Part shown: in pieces, positions 48,957 through 57,894 of the stretch
Layout: every line of letters begins with the position of its first letter
How positions within the stretch are numbered: the first letter of the stretch is position 1
Assembly: GCA_009760855.2 (NCBI GenBank)
Contig: WPIO01000026.1
Location: forward strand, 2,672,001-2,736,000
From: Cristatella mucedo
Lineage: Eukaryota; Bryozoa; Phylactolaemata; Cristatellidae
DNA: 64,000 nt
Reading direction: 5' to 3'
Made by a program: the position numbers and the translations under genes
Notes under the pieces: generated by a model
Told to the model about the DNA's origin: nothing
What the model saw: only the letters and a program-made list of their open reading frames with translations
The model's database searches: none

Positions 48957-49041
<85 letters not shown>

Positions 49042-49083
49042 CACACACACACACACACACTAACGCACGCACACACACTAACG

Positions 49084-49154
<71 letters not shown>

Positions 49155-52100
49155 ACAGTGTGCAAACGTCTACGAGCGCACACACGCACATTCGAAAGCA
49201 AACCCTTGCATGCATATTAAACACACGAGAAGATAAAGTTGCCGGCGGCAATGGTGGGTGTCGGGTGGGGCTTGCAAGAATCCCGAGGCCAGAGCCACTC
49301 GGTCTCGGTGCTGGCGAAAACGGGTGCCAAAAAATCAGTCTACAAGCCAGCATCCGACGAGCCTATCAAAGAGTCTGCAACACTGAAAAGTTAAAACAAT
49401 AGAAGGCCAGCTCACCGGCCACGGCAACCCCGAGAGTGGTGAAATGAGCTGAAGGTGCTGGCAATCAGGTAGTGTTCACACTTGAGATTTCTCGGAGTTC
49501 CCGACCTTGCCAGCCGATGGAACTGTCCCTGAAAAGGTGTCTTGTTGTGAAATTGTTTGAGGATCACGACCAGTAGACCGGAAGTTCTACTCGCGGAATG
49601 TACGAGAAGTCTATATGCCGACCAAACAAGGTGGCCACCAGCTGTGACATGTACTGGCGGGAGGGGGCCAGGGCCTTATGCTCAGGTATGATGCGACTGC
49701 TCATGCATAGCCTGTCTCGGTTTCGTCTGCATTCGTTCGACTGGCCTTCGGCTCCCTTAATTGAGCCGATCTCATACTGTCGAGGCGGTGGTGTCAGACC
49801 GATTAAGATGAAGATACCTCTTCTGGCTTACTGCAGCCAAATTTGACTTCCTCCAACCACTAACCAACTTCCTTTCAGCTGGTGTCACGACCTTAGTCAT
49901 GCCAATAAGTGGGTTTCACAGCGTTCTAAAAGAACCAGGGCTCTCTATCCGGGCTCACAGAAAGAGAAGCAATAATCAGCCACTAATGAATGCAATGCAT
50001 CATGCTTAGATGAGCATTAACGCCTAGCTGGTTTGGTCTAGGGTTAAGGTGCTTGCCCCGACCAAGGTCTGACTGAGGTCGTGGGCTCCAGCCGAGGCAT
50101 ATGTGAAGCACCTGAATAGTGATTAAGTTCTCTTGGGGCGCTATATAAATAAATTATATTATTATTATTATTGTTAAAGGCCCCTCCCCATTCAGGAATG
50201 GCACATTCGTTCCCTCCCGTGCCACCTGTCCTCCCCCTCAGGCAAACTGGCCTCAGGATACCTGCTTTCCAGTGCAGCAAATATTAAGTGGAATGAATTG
50301 ACTAGCTAGCTAGCTATCTAGCTCCGGCCAACTGAGCTGCACGCGGGACAGTCGTCGGTGACCAGCTAGTCGGCAAGTAGCGCCAGGCTGGCAATCGGCT
50401 GCATCATATGGCCACACCAACACCCACGTGGCTTCCCACTCACTTGCATATCGGTGGTGACCACCACCTTGAACATAAGCCGTTCTCCCAGCACTGCATC
50501 GTAGTTGTAATCACAGGCTTCGGAGCCTGAATAAAAAGATGCCGGTTCAATTATAGTGATGTTGAACTGACCTAAAGAAAAAAGGAAACGAAGAACACAG
50601 AAGTGCCACTGCGGGCAAACCTGCGAAAGCTGTTAACCAGCTTGCTACACGAAGCCAGAGCATCTAAGATCAAAGAAGCCAGAGCATTAAAAGACACAGA
50701 GCATCAAAAGGGGCGGGCACAAAATATGCAAACAGCACGCGCACGCATGCACACACCCGACTATCCACTGCCATACGGTCGCGAGGCAGCTTTGCAGTAC
50801 CTGCAAGTGAATCTAGCGTGGTTGTGGGTCACAGGACAATGGTGCTTGCAGAGCTTAGCTAGCTCAAACCTCAAGGTGACTCTTTGCAGTTAGGCCGGCC
50901 GCACGGCTGTAGCCAATGCAGCCCAAGGCTTGTGATTCGTCCAGCTCCTCGAGACATAGCAAATAAGATGGCTTTACCAGAGCGAAGCAGGCAAGGCACT
51001 TGGTTAGTCGAACACTGCAATTCTACTTCCAGCTGACAGGTGCCACCCACGTGTCACTGGGGTGGAGGACAGAGCTTTAGATAAGCTCAGAGTGCTGGCT
51101 CGCTCGGGGGGGGGGGTGAGGGTGGGGGGGTCTACCGAGTCACTTTCTCCAGCTGGCTGGACAGGTGGAAAGAACACGGAACTCTGATCCACTTTCAGGT
51201 GAAGGGGTGGACTACTTTGTCACACTAAAACCGACACCAAATTAGCCTGCGAGTCTCAAGTTTCTTTGCACAGCACAGCTCGATCAGTGGCACTGCTTTG
51301 CTTTGATCAAGAGCAATTTATCGAGGTGGCTGCTGCTGCAGGACAAGTCCAGGGCATGCGCCCATAAAGGTAGATTGTGACGCCAGCCCCTCAATTGCAG
51401 CTGCAGTATGCAATGCAGCGAGCTGGCTTGCTGCATCTCAATCTCGCAGAGGATAGTACAACATGGCACGGGCATGTGCTGCCCCCACCCACCCACCCCC
51501 CCCCCCAGAGCAAGCGCCGGGCAGGTAGCTTGGTGCACGAAATGAGCGAAGCAGCGTAGCCCGCGACCACGTGCCGACCATAGGCTGCCTGCTCGAGCAG
51601 AAGTAGGATATGTCTTGCCGTGGGCATTTTAGGCACCGCGAACGTTTCGGCCGTGGAAATGCCGGTCACAGACGTTTCGGAGACAGAACTAGGATTGTCC
51701 TTGTGCTAGCTACAAGGTGGGTGAAAGAAGTAGTGGTGGTCCTCGTGCTAGCTTTTACAAAGCTAGCTCATAGAAGAAAATGTAACCAAAGGTAAGATAC
51801 ATTTTGATAAGGAAACTTTACGTTTGTACTATGTAGACAATTCATAGAAATGAGTATATTGGATGAGAAGCAGCAGGTGGAGCAATCAGTCGGGAGAGCT
51901 GTCGGATAGTCTAAGATAACAAGATGAATAAGCATGGTAACACGCTGCTTCTTTCTGCTTGGTCATAAGTAGTAATTTCAAAATTCAGAGCGAAGGCACC
52001 CACCGAATCGTAGCATGGCTTAGCACTCCTGGTGCATAAGCTAGCACACCATGCTACATCTTTGCAGGAAGGGTGTCGACAGATATGGGACATAACCACA

Positions 52101-53158
52101 CTTTGAGGTTAGTGGAAGGCACAGCAAGTTACAGAAGATAGCAGAGGTGGGGCAGGGGGCACATGGATAGTAGGACAGCATCCGGTTTCCATCAAGACTC
52201 CGATAACATGTCTTGAAGCTACTGAAAGTTGCCTTTCCTTGTAGCAACAAGTTGCATCGGTTCCTCGGCATATTTAAAGCAGCCACCAATCGCTCAAGTG
52301 GGCGCTTCAAATTTCATCGTAACAAAACACTCCGCGACGTCAGCCACACACCAGGAGACCAAACTGATGTGGCGATTGACTAGTGCCTCTTCAGTTTTGT
52401 CGAGCTCTTGCACGAGACCTGCATGTGAAAGAAAGTTCGGAGGTCGCGTCATGGTATGAGACACCGCGGCCAGCTCATTGGCTAGCTGGCTGCTGCCTGG
52501 CTAGTGCTGCACCCTCCTGTGTTTCCCTCTTCTGGCCGTCGGTGCTGCACCATCCTGCGACTACGGTCGAAGCAGCCACTTTCTTAAAACTGTAAGAATG
52601 CCAGTCAGCAGCCAGAGGTCGCACGAGCTGGGGCTTTTTCGTTCGGCCGTTTTCCTTCGATTTCAGGGCTGCACCAACTAAACGAATTGCCTGCTGCACG
52701 GAAGCAGCAGCAGCAGCAGTGTGCTGCAAACGCCGACGCCGAGCAATCGATCAGACACTGAGCGCTGACGGTTGGTCGGCAGGCAAGGGTTGACGCAAAA
52801 CCGCAAGTGGTGATCGTCAAAACGAGCAACTTTGGTTATGAAAAGAACTACTTGCTCTGAATAGATCTGCTCAGCTATCAGTGCACTGCTAGAGACAAGT
52901 TTCAGCATGCTGCCCTACGGAGCCACCATGGTAAAATTAATCCGACAAACCTTGATCTCACAAAGGCAAGTTCCTCCCAAACTCATTTTTGAGTCCTGGG
53001 AACAGAGCACGGGCCTCATGGCAGGCCAGTCATCGACCAAGTACCAGCACAGTGCCAGATCAGACTGCTAGAGCCAGAGTCTGTCGATGCATCGGGTCAC
53101 ACGGTCTGACTAATGCTCACAGCAACAGTGTCTACGGTGCAAAACTGCTGGCTGCAAG

Positions 53159-53199
<41 letters not shown>

Positions 53200-56100
53200 C
53201 CGTTTGCATGCCTGTGCAGCAAAGAGAGAAAAGCAAAGAGAGCTTTGTCAATATCGAATAGTGGGCACAGGCTCGGGCAGGCTCGGGTCATCATTGCTCA
53301 TCGACTAGCAGGAAATCTCACAGCCGGCAAATGACTGCCGTTTTCACTGGTCCGGGCAAAAAAGCTCCCATCTAAACGGTGTCTTCTCACCTTACATAAA
53401 TAAATAAATACAAGCTGATTTAACAGCCTCTTTTTGCATAGCGACAGAAGAGCCTTGACGGCTATTACCACTGCTTGCAGCGACGATAAAGGATCGCCCG
53501 CCATAGAATTCGAACCCACGACCTCGGGGCCGAGGTCGTGAAAAGCAACCACCTTACCTAGTGAGCCATTACGGCTCACCTTCTGCTCATCAATCTCATC
53601 TGACAGTCTCTATACAACGAGTCCCTGATAGCAGCATGAGACCCACTTTAGTTAGCCTGCACAAGCCAAAAGAGAGGCCCCTTGCTTATTCAGCAGCCCA
53701 TCTCTCGAACGGCTGGCACTGCCCAGCTCCTTCCCAGTCAGACAGAGACAGGTGAAGGTTCATCGACCATGTCTATCCTTTTTACTAGCAAGTCCATTTG
53801 TAGCGACTGATTGAGTAGTAAGGATGTTAGAAGCTGACTGAGACTGAAGATCTATATTGCATATCTTAGGGCAGGCCCAGAATTTTGGACTTTTGCTCAG
53901 GCTGGACAGCTGAGACAGCCATGCCGGCTTCTCCAGCCACAGCTGGGCGTAGCCCATAACTATCCGAAAAAACCCGCGGGTGCAAGAGGTCAAAAGTCGT
54001 GATCATAACTTTGTAAAATAATGTGCCGCTAACAATTCTTGTCCTGCAGCAAGCAAGGCTCTATTGCCCTCCGAGATCAGACGCAATAGCCTCTAAGGAT
54101 AATGCATTTATATAGCGCCCCAAGAGAACTTAATCTCTATTCAGGCGCTTCACATATGCCTTGGGGCTCGAGCCCACGACCTCAGTCAGACCTTGGTCGG
54201 GGCGAGCACCTTAACCGCTAGACCAAACCATTCTGAATTTAAATTAGCTGACCTTTACTTTTACTTGGTGCATGGCATCTGTTGTCTCGGCAGCCTCTCC
54301 CTCACTGGCAGCACGGGTGCACTGTGAAATTCCTACGGAGTCACTAAGCCTGGTCACTTTTTAGTTCGCTTGCTGTCAGAATTTGGTGTAAGCACAAAAC
54401 ATATATATGACACTAGTAACAGCATCCTTTGTATAGAGGCAGGAGAGCCTTAAAGGCTACTGCTCACCACTGCTTGAAGTGGCAATTAAAAAAATTGCCT
54501 ACACCAAAGGATTCGAACCCACAACCTCGTGTAGAGATTATCATAAGAGCTACCACCTTAGTATCCTAACAAAGATGTTCGCAGGCATAATGAGGAATAT
54601 CGGCAAGGATAATAACGCACTGCCTGCTTCACTGCCTTGAAGGAATGTATCGAACTACCACTTAGCCCCCCCCCCACAGGATTAGTCACCCTGAGATGGT
54701 CAGGGTTTGACCCTTTCCGGGTCCCCCTCCTGCCGCCCCCAGGATTGGTCACCCATTGGGTGAGCCATACTATACACGCCAGAAGGGTTCAACGAATAAC
54801 TACAATCCACTCTAATTTAGCTAAAATTGACCAGAAACTGCAGTCAGGAAGACCGAATTTCGAAAGAATGTTGCAGTACACGGTCAGGAGTACAGCGATA
54901 ATGTAACAAACAAATTTCATGCCATTGAGCTCAGACGTTCTAATGCAAATGGGCATCAAAGGCGCTGACCACTGCCGAAGTCCACCGTAAACCACTGTAA
55001 TCCGCTGGAAATCATCAGGCAATCGGTGGCTGTGCTGCTAAATCACTGGCACGTGGTTAGACGGGGTGGGAGGGGGTCAGTTGACTCATATGCCTACTGT
55101 AGTGGGCCCAAGCTTCCCAAGGCTGGCTGGCTGGCCGTTAACCAGTACCCTGGTGCCCTGACTAACAGTCCAGCCTGTCTGGTGTCAGGGGTCGTGAACT
55201 CAAGCTTAGAGAACTGGCAAAACACACCCAGCTTTACCTTACTCCAGCTGCCTGGCGAGGTGCTGAACTCGACCCGGGCAGGAGGCTGCTCAGCTGCAAG
55301 TAAACACGAGCAGCTAGCCTATGGTCCCCACCAGCCGCCCCTCCCATCCCACCTCCAGCGACATTAGCAACCACCTTAGCCAAAATCAGTTCGCATGCAA
55401 CCGGTAGCTTCTGCTATCTTCGACGAACGAAGTGCCAGGGCCAGCAGTACACGGTCGTGTGACCAGCTTCCTGCCAAGCCGGAACATACAGCCAAAACAC
55501 AATTGCAGGTGCTGAACTGTCAGCAAGTGTACGCAGCAGTAGCAGCAAACGAGTCGACAGCTTGGGTCTATAGGGCACGATAGGACTGCAGCAGGGATCT
55601 ATGCATCACTACGTTTTCTGATAGCCTTGCATACCACGGATGACTTCCAGCCAGAATGACAAGCCGGAAACTCGGAAGACAAACCACTCCACCACCGGCA
55701 GACGACTAACGAAAAGATTAACAAGGACAGATGGGAACAAGCAGGACCCAGATCTGATGGCCCATTTCATGTTGCAAAAATCCCTACCAAGCCAATCCAT
55801 TATAAGCTGACCTTCATTCTCAATAATAAATGGACCAGCTCAACCTGCACGCAGTGCAAGATGCCATTTGCACCTATACATTTTGTTTGCTCTCATCCTG
55901 AAAGAGACAGAGGAAGGCATGCCCACACAAGAGACTGATAAGCACATAGACAGCGAGATATTACGAAAACAATAGAGAGGAAGATATATTAAAAGACGGG
56001 AAAAGAGTGAGGGAGGAGAGAGAGTGGCAGATGGAGAGCAAGGCAGAAGCCGAGAGGGAGAGGAAGAGAGTGATGGGAGAGTAAGAAGGGACAGCAAGGG

Positions 56101-56864
56101 GAGAGAGAGGACAGAAATCAGTGACAGAAAAGGGGGATGAGAGAGAGAGAGAGAGAGAGTGAGAGAGGGGGAGAGGGTGAAGGAAGGTTTATCATCAGCT
56201 AATGACTGCAGAAAATCAGCAGTAGTTCGGAAGCCAAATTGCAGCAGCTTGTCTGACCATGAGCTATTCAGTTTGGGATGGGAATGGGTAGGGACTCGGC
56301 TGCTTGCAGAGGCAGCCAGAAAAACTTGCTGCTTGGCCAAGAAATGAAGCCTAAGAGAGCATGAGAGAGTGAAAAACCCAGATATAGAAAGAGGTCGAAA
56401 GGGACAGCAAGGCAATGCAAAGCAGAAACACAGTCGGAACGACTGAGAAAGAATGACAGCACTGGGGTGATGTTGAGATTGGAAGAGATCTGAGGAGAGA
56501 CGGACAGACAGACAGACAGACAGAGATGGAGAAGGAGCGATGGAGAAGGAGTGATGGAGAGAACGAGATGTGGAGAGATGTGTAGAGAGACAGTTAGAGA
56601 TAGAGCTGGAGAGAGACAGATAGGCAGACAGAAAAACAGACAAGAGAGAGAGAGAGAGGATGAAGGAAGAGCTGAATGACAGAAAATAAAAAGCCGACGG
56701 TGAAGCGGCCGCGATGACGCAAGGGAGTTTCCCCATGAAGTGGCGGCGCCACGGGATTCAGAGCATTGCCGACACATACCTCCAACAAGAGACGCAGCAA
56801 AACCCAAAAATAGAAGAGCCGAGCGAGGCTGCTTTCGGTTTGCGTCCATCAAAGCTGCAGCCAT
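33351..56864 (-). CDS. Gene B: Ig-like single-pass membrane receptor, seven-exon model
   Basis: Model join (minus strand): 56864-56780, 50571-50444, 47441-47219, 47036-46881, 41224-41039, 38655-38503, 33691-33351. The pieces total 1,272 nt with no internal stop, giving 423 residues and a TGA stop. All introns are GT-AG and phases agree (1,0,1,1,1,1). Predicted layout: signal peptide 1-28, Ig-like domain 1 about 29-145, I-set-like domain 2 about 146-250, Ser-rich stalk 247-263, transmembrane helix about 268-291, cytoplasmic tail 292-423. NxS/T glycosylation sites occur in both ectodomains. It is probably a cell-surface adhesion or recognition receptor. Exons 2-5 align with gene A in the same order, strand and phases, which is the strongest support for the model. 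Ligand and function are unknown. An extra exon of matching phase could have been missed inside the large introns. Confidence 0.75.
33729..35495 (-). mobile_element. Family III LINE copy in gene B intron 6
   Basis: 5'-truncated copy in the same orientation as gene B. Frames include [40 protein letters not shown], and a catalytic box changed from YADD to YADG. Several frameshifts separate the pieces. The 3' tail with the GCGCC hairpin and (ATT)n lies at 33,729-33,800, only about 40 bp from the gene B tail exon. Confidence 0.88.
35866..36003 (-). mobile_element. SINE I
   Basis: Full-length reverse copy: (AATA)n, TTTGTATAGCGCCCCAAGAG, AGGGCTCGAGCCCACGACCT, GAGCACCTTAACCGCTGGAC. Lies in gene B intron 6. 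Confidence 0.85.
36374..36622 (-). mobile_element. Family IV LINE 3' end
   Basis: Minus-strand 3' UTR: ATGTATCTCCATCTGTAACT, GCGTTCGGTAGCCGACAGAC and GGAAAGTGGGAAGGATAG are the reverse complement of the 3' end seen at 57,900-58,255. Lies in gene B intron 6. Confidence 0.72.
37119..37325. repeat. (CA)n/(CG)n microsatellite
   Basis: (CG)n at about 37,162-37,185 and a (CA)n run to about 37,271, with degenerate flanks. Lies in gene B intron 6. Confidence 0.96.
38503..38655 (-). CDS. Gene B exon 6: transmembrane helix and juxtamembrane segment
   Basis: The acceptor is CGTTAGCAG and the donor is CATG|GTGAGA. The exon has 153 nt with phase 1 at both ends and encodes 50 whole codons. Residues 268-291 form one uninterrupted hydrophobic helix ([10 protein letters not shown], then [15 protein letters not shown]). 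It is followed directly by RRPKR, the expected cytosolic stop-transfer charge. Phase and position after a Ser-rich stalk fit a type I membrane protein. The juxtamembrane part has no recognised motif. Confidence 0.8.
39528..39685 (-). mobile_element. SINE I, longer subtype
   Basis: Reverse copy with an extra 25-30 bases (CATCAAATGCATTCACCTTG) between the B box and A box. The same extra segment is seen in the copy at 42,633, which defines a subfamily. Confidence 0.75.
39962..40088 (+). mobile_element. SINE I
   Basis: Plus copy: TTTGGCCTGGGGTGGGGAGT, B box TGGCTCGAGCCC, tail AGATTAAGCTCTCTTAGGAT and CTATACAAATAAATTATAT. It is less than 300 bp from a reverse copy. Confidence 0.75.
41039..41224 (-). 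CDS. Gene B exon 5: second half of I-set-like domain 2 and Ser-rich stalk
   Basis: The acceptor is CTGCAGTGCAG and the donor is CCTG|GTGAGT. The exon has 186 nt with phase 1 at both ends. It encodes 61 whole codons: strands E-F (QFVLTKLP, then INCSAKV with F-strand Cys C222), a G strand ([10 protein letters not shown]), then a run of seven Ser forming a membrane-proximal stalk. The Ser run comes from an AGC microsatellite, so its length may vary between individuals. It aligns with gene A exon 8598-8464 (TFLLVNLPGG, KTCCKVRAEN). The upstream acceptor alternative at 41230 would create an in-frame stop in the required phase. The pyrimidine tract is weak, so this acceptor is the least certain in the gene. 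Confidence 0.72.
42168..42315. repeat. Degenerate telomere-like CCCTAAA tract
   Basis: AAACCCTAAACC, AAACCCTAAACCGC, ACCCCTAAAA and CCTAAACCC recur within about 150 bp, in an imperfect array. In gene B intron 4. Confidence 0.55.
42445..44340 (-). mobile_element. Family III LINE copy in gene B intron 4, with nested SINE
   Basis: Decayed reverse transcriptase region at about 43,130-44,330 ([19 protein letters not shown] is visible), with the 3' UTR at 42,445-42,970. A SINE I copy is inserted at about 42,633-42,780, and unrelated sequence interrupts it at about 42,975-43,130. It is 5' truncated and has many stops. Confidence 0.82.
42633..42780 (-). mobile_element. SINE I, longer subtype, nested in LINE III
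   Basis: Reverse copy: TTCATTTGTATAGATCCCAA, GTGCTCGAGCCCACGACTTC, CATCAAATACATTCACTTGA, GGCACCTTAACCGCTGGAG. Inserted into a LINE III 3' UTR, with LINE sequence (GCATGCAATGTCAGCACGCA) resuming directly after it. Confidence 0.8.
44400..45243 (+). mobile_element. Family III LINE fragment (C-terminal and 3' UTR)
   Basis: Plus-strand copy opposite to gene B and head to head with the preceding copy. The translation shows [20 protein letters not shown], then [19 protein letters not shown], then [12 protein letters not shown]. It ends with the shared tail and ATTATTTTTATTATTA. Frameshifted and inactive. Confidence 0.82.
45300..45812 (+). mobile_element. Family III LINE fragment (C-terminal and 3' UTR)
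   Basis: A second, shorter plus-strand copy lies about 60 bp after the previous one. It begins at the [13 protein letters not shown] region, continues with [11 protein letters not shown] and [18 protein letters not shown], and ends with the shared tail and (ATT)n. Inactive. Confidence 0.82.
46415..46672 (+). mobile_element. Family III LINE 3' UTR fragment
   Basis: 3' UTR only, from TTTGGTGGGTCC through the repeated GCATGCTGnCACTAACCA motif to the AAGTGCTTAGAAAGAGATTA tail and ATTATTCTGATTACTATTAC. It lies about 200 bp from gene B exon 4. Confidence 0.75.
46881..47036 (-). CDS. Gene B exon 4: first half of I-set-like domain 2
   Basis: The acceptor is CTCGTTCAG and the donor is CGAG|GTGAGT. 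The exon has 156 nt with phase 1 at both ends and encodes 51 whole codons. The pattern [13 protein letters not shown] resembles the I-set signature G-x-P-x-P around strands B and C, with Tyr/Leu where Trp is usual. The B-strand Cys expected just before this motif is Ala here, while gene A keeps it as FKCTGYPLP. A Cys lies further upstream (NGCDVQL). The NVT and NTS sites may be glycosylated. It aligns with gene A exon 9002-8853 over its whole length. Confidence 0.85.
47219..47441 (-). CDS. Gene B exon 3: second half of Ig-like domain 1
   Basis: The acceptor is CTATTCCAG and the donor is CAAG|GTAATG. The exon has 223 nt, phase 0 in and phase 1 out, and encodes 74 residues. It starts with a C-strand-like segment (EEYTLLVRR), then a loop with four cysteines (C91, C96, C103, C107), then [10 protein letters not shown]. 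That last motif matches the Ig F-strand signature D-x-G-x-Y-x-C but has Val in place of Cys. The G-strand end reads KINICITVQ with C141. Gene A has the counterpart SNTDGSIYRV and a final KVCI. I infer that C48 pairs with C141 and the loop cysteines pair with each other. Confidence 0.85.
47953..47989. repeat. (GA)n microsatellite
   Basis: About 18 GA units in gene B intron 2. Confidence 0.95.
48538..48790 (+). mobile_element. Family IV LINE 3' end
   Basis: Plus-strand 3' UTR: CGACAATGGCTCATCTTTTT, TGAGATGAAGTCTGTTGGCT and CTCTATAGAAAACTCAACTG, ending near AAAGATACATGACATTACAT. Lies in gene B intron 2. Confidence 0.72.
48885..49152. repeat. (CA)n microsatellite
   Basis: Long CA tract interrupted by GACGCG, TAACGCACG and similar units. 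Lies in gene B intron 2. Confidence 0.97.
50031..50173 (+). mobile_element. SINE I
   Basis: Plus copy: GTTTGGTCTAGGGTTAAGGT, B box GGGCTCCAGCC, tail ATTAAGTTCTCTTGGGGCGC, then TATATAAATAAATTATATTA and (TTA)n. Lies in gene B intron 2, about 270 bp from exon 2. Confidence 0.83.
50444..50571 (-). CDS. Gene B exon 2: first half of Ig-like domain 1
   Basis: The acceptor TTTCTTTAG follows a strong pyrimidine tract, and the donor is CAA|GTGAGT. The exon has 128 nt, phase 1 in and phase 0 out, and encodes 42 residues from QFNITIIEP to TTDMQ. It contains the motif CDYNYDA, followed by an Ig B-strand-like segment (ERLMFKVVV) in which the usual Cys is Phe. It aligns with gene A exon 10164-10031, which has CDYSYDA and the B strand VRFAV. 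The shared motif and identical phases make this a confident exon although the domain family is not one I can name. NIT is a potential N-glycosylation site. Confidence 0.82.
53160..53200. repeat. (GA)n microsatellite
   Basis: About 20 GA units with one AAAG interruption, in gene B intron 1. Confidence 0.95.
53395..53577 (-). mobile_element. SINE II (tRNA-derived), near consensus
   Basis: Reverse orientation with (AAAT)n, AAGCTGATTTAACAGCCTCT, B box complement GAATTCGAACCC and CACCTTACCTAGTGAGCCAT. CTCACCTT occurs on both sides and may be the target duplication. Lies in gene B intron 1. Confidence 0.82.
54101..54229 (-). mobile_element. SINE I, near consensus
   Basis: Reverse copy: ATTTATATAGCGCCCCAAGA, AATCTCTATTCAGGCGCTTC, GGGCTCGAGCCCACGACCTC, GAGCACCTTAACCGCTAGAC. 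Lies in gene B intron 1. Confidence 0.85.
54419..54577 (-). mobile_element. SINE II (tRNA-derived), diverged
   Basis: Reverse orientation: CAGCATCCTTTGTATAGAGG, GAGCCTTAAAGGCTACTG and B box complement GGATTCGAACCC. More diverged than the neighbouring copy at 53.4 kb. Confidence 0.65.
55975..56680. repeat. Long GA-rich purine tract
   Basis: About 700 bp of purine-rich sequence on the plus strand with short (GA)n, (ACAG)n and GGAGAGAG runs. On the minus strand it reads as a Ser/Leu-rich open frame, which reflects composition only. It lies about 100 bp inside gene B intron 1. Confidence 0.85.
56780..56864 (-). CDS. Gene B exon 1: signal peptide
   Basis: The ATG at 56864 opens 28 codons plus one base before a strong donor (G|GTATGT). 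The translation has a basic n-region (NRKQPR), a hydrophobic core ([14 protein letters not shown]) and small residues at the end, which is a typical secretory signal peptide. The phase 1 junction is usual for signal-peptide exons and matches exon 2. A second in-frame ATG five codons later is an alternative start. The frame stays open upstream without an earlier ATG back to at least 56888. It lies at the inner edge of a CpG-rich stretch, as expected near a promoter. Confidence 0.6.
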
Positions 56865-57200
56865 CGGCTCCGGTGTCACGCGAGGCACCGGGTGACAGCA
56901 GCGAGTACGGCATCGCTAGCCAAGCCGAGAATCAGAAATCGTCGGAGTCCGTGCACCGGCGACTCCATGTCGAATAATCGATGGCTAGTCAAATGTCCAC
57001 TCTGCGACTCGTCCTCTGTAGATTGCTATTTGACGTGCCTCCGCCAATGATGGCGAACAAGCCACGAGGGAACGTTAAGCTCTATCGGAGGTTCGTGGTT
57101 ACGGATGAAGGGGGGGTGCGAGGTCACGTGACAACAACAAGACCCGGATTCGTTAGTTTACTTCCGCGTTCCATACCAGTAGTAACAGTCGAGCACGGAT
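56865..57200 (-). promoter_or_regulatory. Putative gene B promoter and 5' UTR
   Basis: CpG-rich sequence lies directly upstream of the gene B signal-peptide exon. It holds the 10-bp palindrome GTCACGTGAC at 57123-57132, about 260 bp from the ATG, which matches the E-box/CLEAR-type bHLH-Zip site. A CCAAT-like element next to an ATGGCG motif lies at 57045-57060. No TATA box is evident, as usual for CpG-type promoters. The transcription start is not determinable from sequence alone. Confidence 0.35.
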
Positions 57201-57894
57201 AAATATGCTGTATGCGTGTATATGGACATACGGAAATGCAACTTGAGCAAAGGGACAGCGGACCGAAGCAGATGCATTTTTAGCTGGGACTTCAATGTTG
57301 CAAGATCTATTCAAGTGGAGGCCACAGCAGGAAGCCAGCGCCGGATTTCTGGCGTTTGCGAACTGAAGGCTCGATTGCCAAAAGAATTGAGTTGAGTGCG
57401 AGAGACAGCAAGATAATCAAATGCTGAGGAGCGGATGGTGCGAGGGCTGAACTCTGAACTCTGAAGGAGCTCACAGGTAGGCTAGGTAGGCTAGTGCAAG
57501 CGAATGAAGCGACTAGTAGGCCTCGCGGTAATTCACGACGTCAATTCGGCGCTCGATAAAGACGCGGCAGCTAAACCAGCCGGACTATGACGGATAATCA
57601 TTATTTGCGATTAAGCGATAGTATATGGCTGAGGCCGTATAAAAATCAGGCGACGCCCTGTGGTGGCGGACTGCCACGATTCAAAACAATTTGGGGCATT
57701 GGTATTGACCAGAGCTCTCTAGGCCACAGAGCCATCGGTGTACTCCGTGGCAGCTGTCAAACGCTTGCAACCGTCCCATACTGTTACGTTGACTTGTATC
57801 CATTATGGATACGGACTCTCTATGCAGAAGTACGAGCACGCGTCGTCGCTGCCGCGATCCTGCTACAGCCGGCGTACCAGCTCGCATCGGTGCA

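Noticed and set aside
48701-49353. Long Cys/Val and His/Thr open frames
   Set aside because: Translation of (CA)n and (GT)n repeats; the same applies at 13.9-14.2 kb and 37.1-37.4 kb.
52245-52430. Minus-strand frame after a good acceptor ([14 protein letters not shown] ...) as a gene B exon
   Set aside because: The only open phase ends in TGA after about 40 codons without a donor in phase, and no counterpart is seen near gene A.
55238-55293. A minus-strand 56-nt exon with good acceptor and donor, reading [14 protein letters not shown], as an extra N-terminal Ig exon of gene B
   Set aside because: It enters in phase 1 but leaves in phase 0, and the next confirmed exon starts in phase 1. No phase 0-1 partner exon was found between 55.2 and 50.6 kb, and exon 1 joins exon 2 in frame without it. 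It could still belong to an alternative transcript.
55840-56736. 298-residue Ser/Leu-rich minus-strand frame
   Set aside because: It is the complement of a GA-rich purine tract without an ATG-based, domain-like protein. Only the far upstream part overlaps a real exon (gene B signal peptide), which ends at a donor at 56,779.
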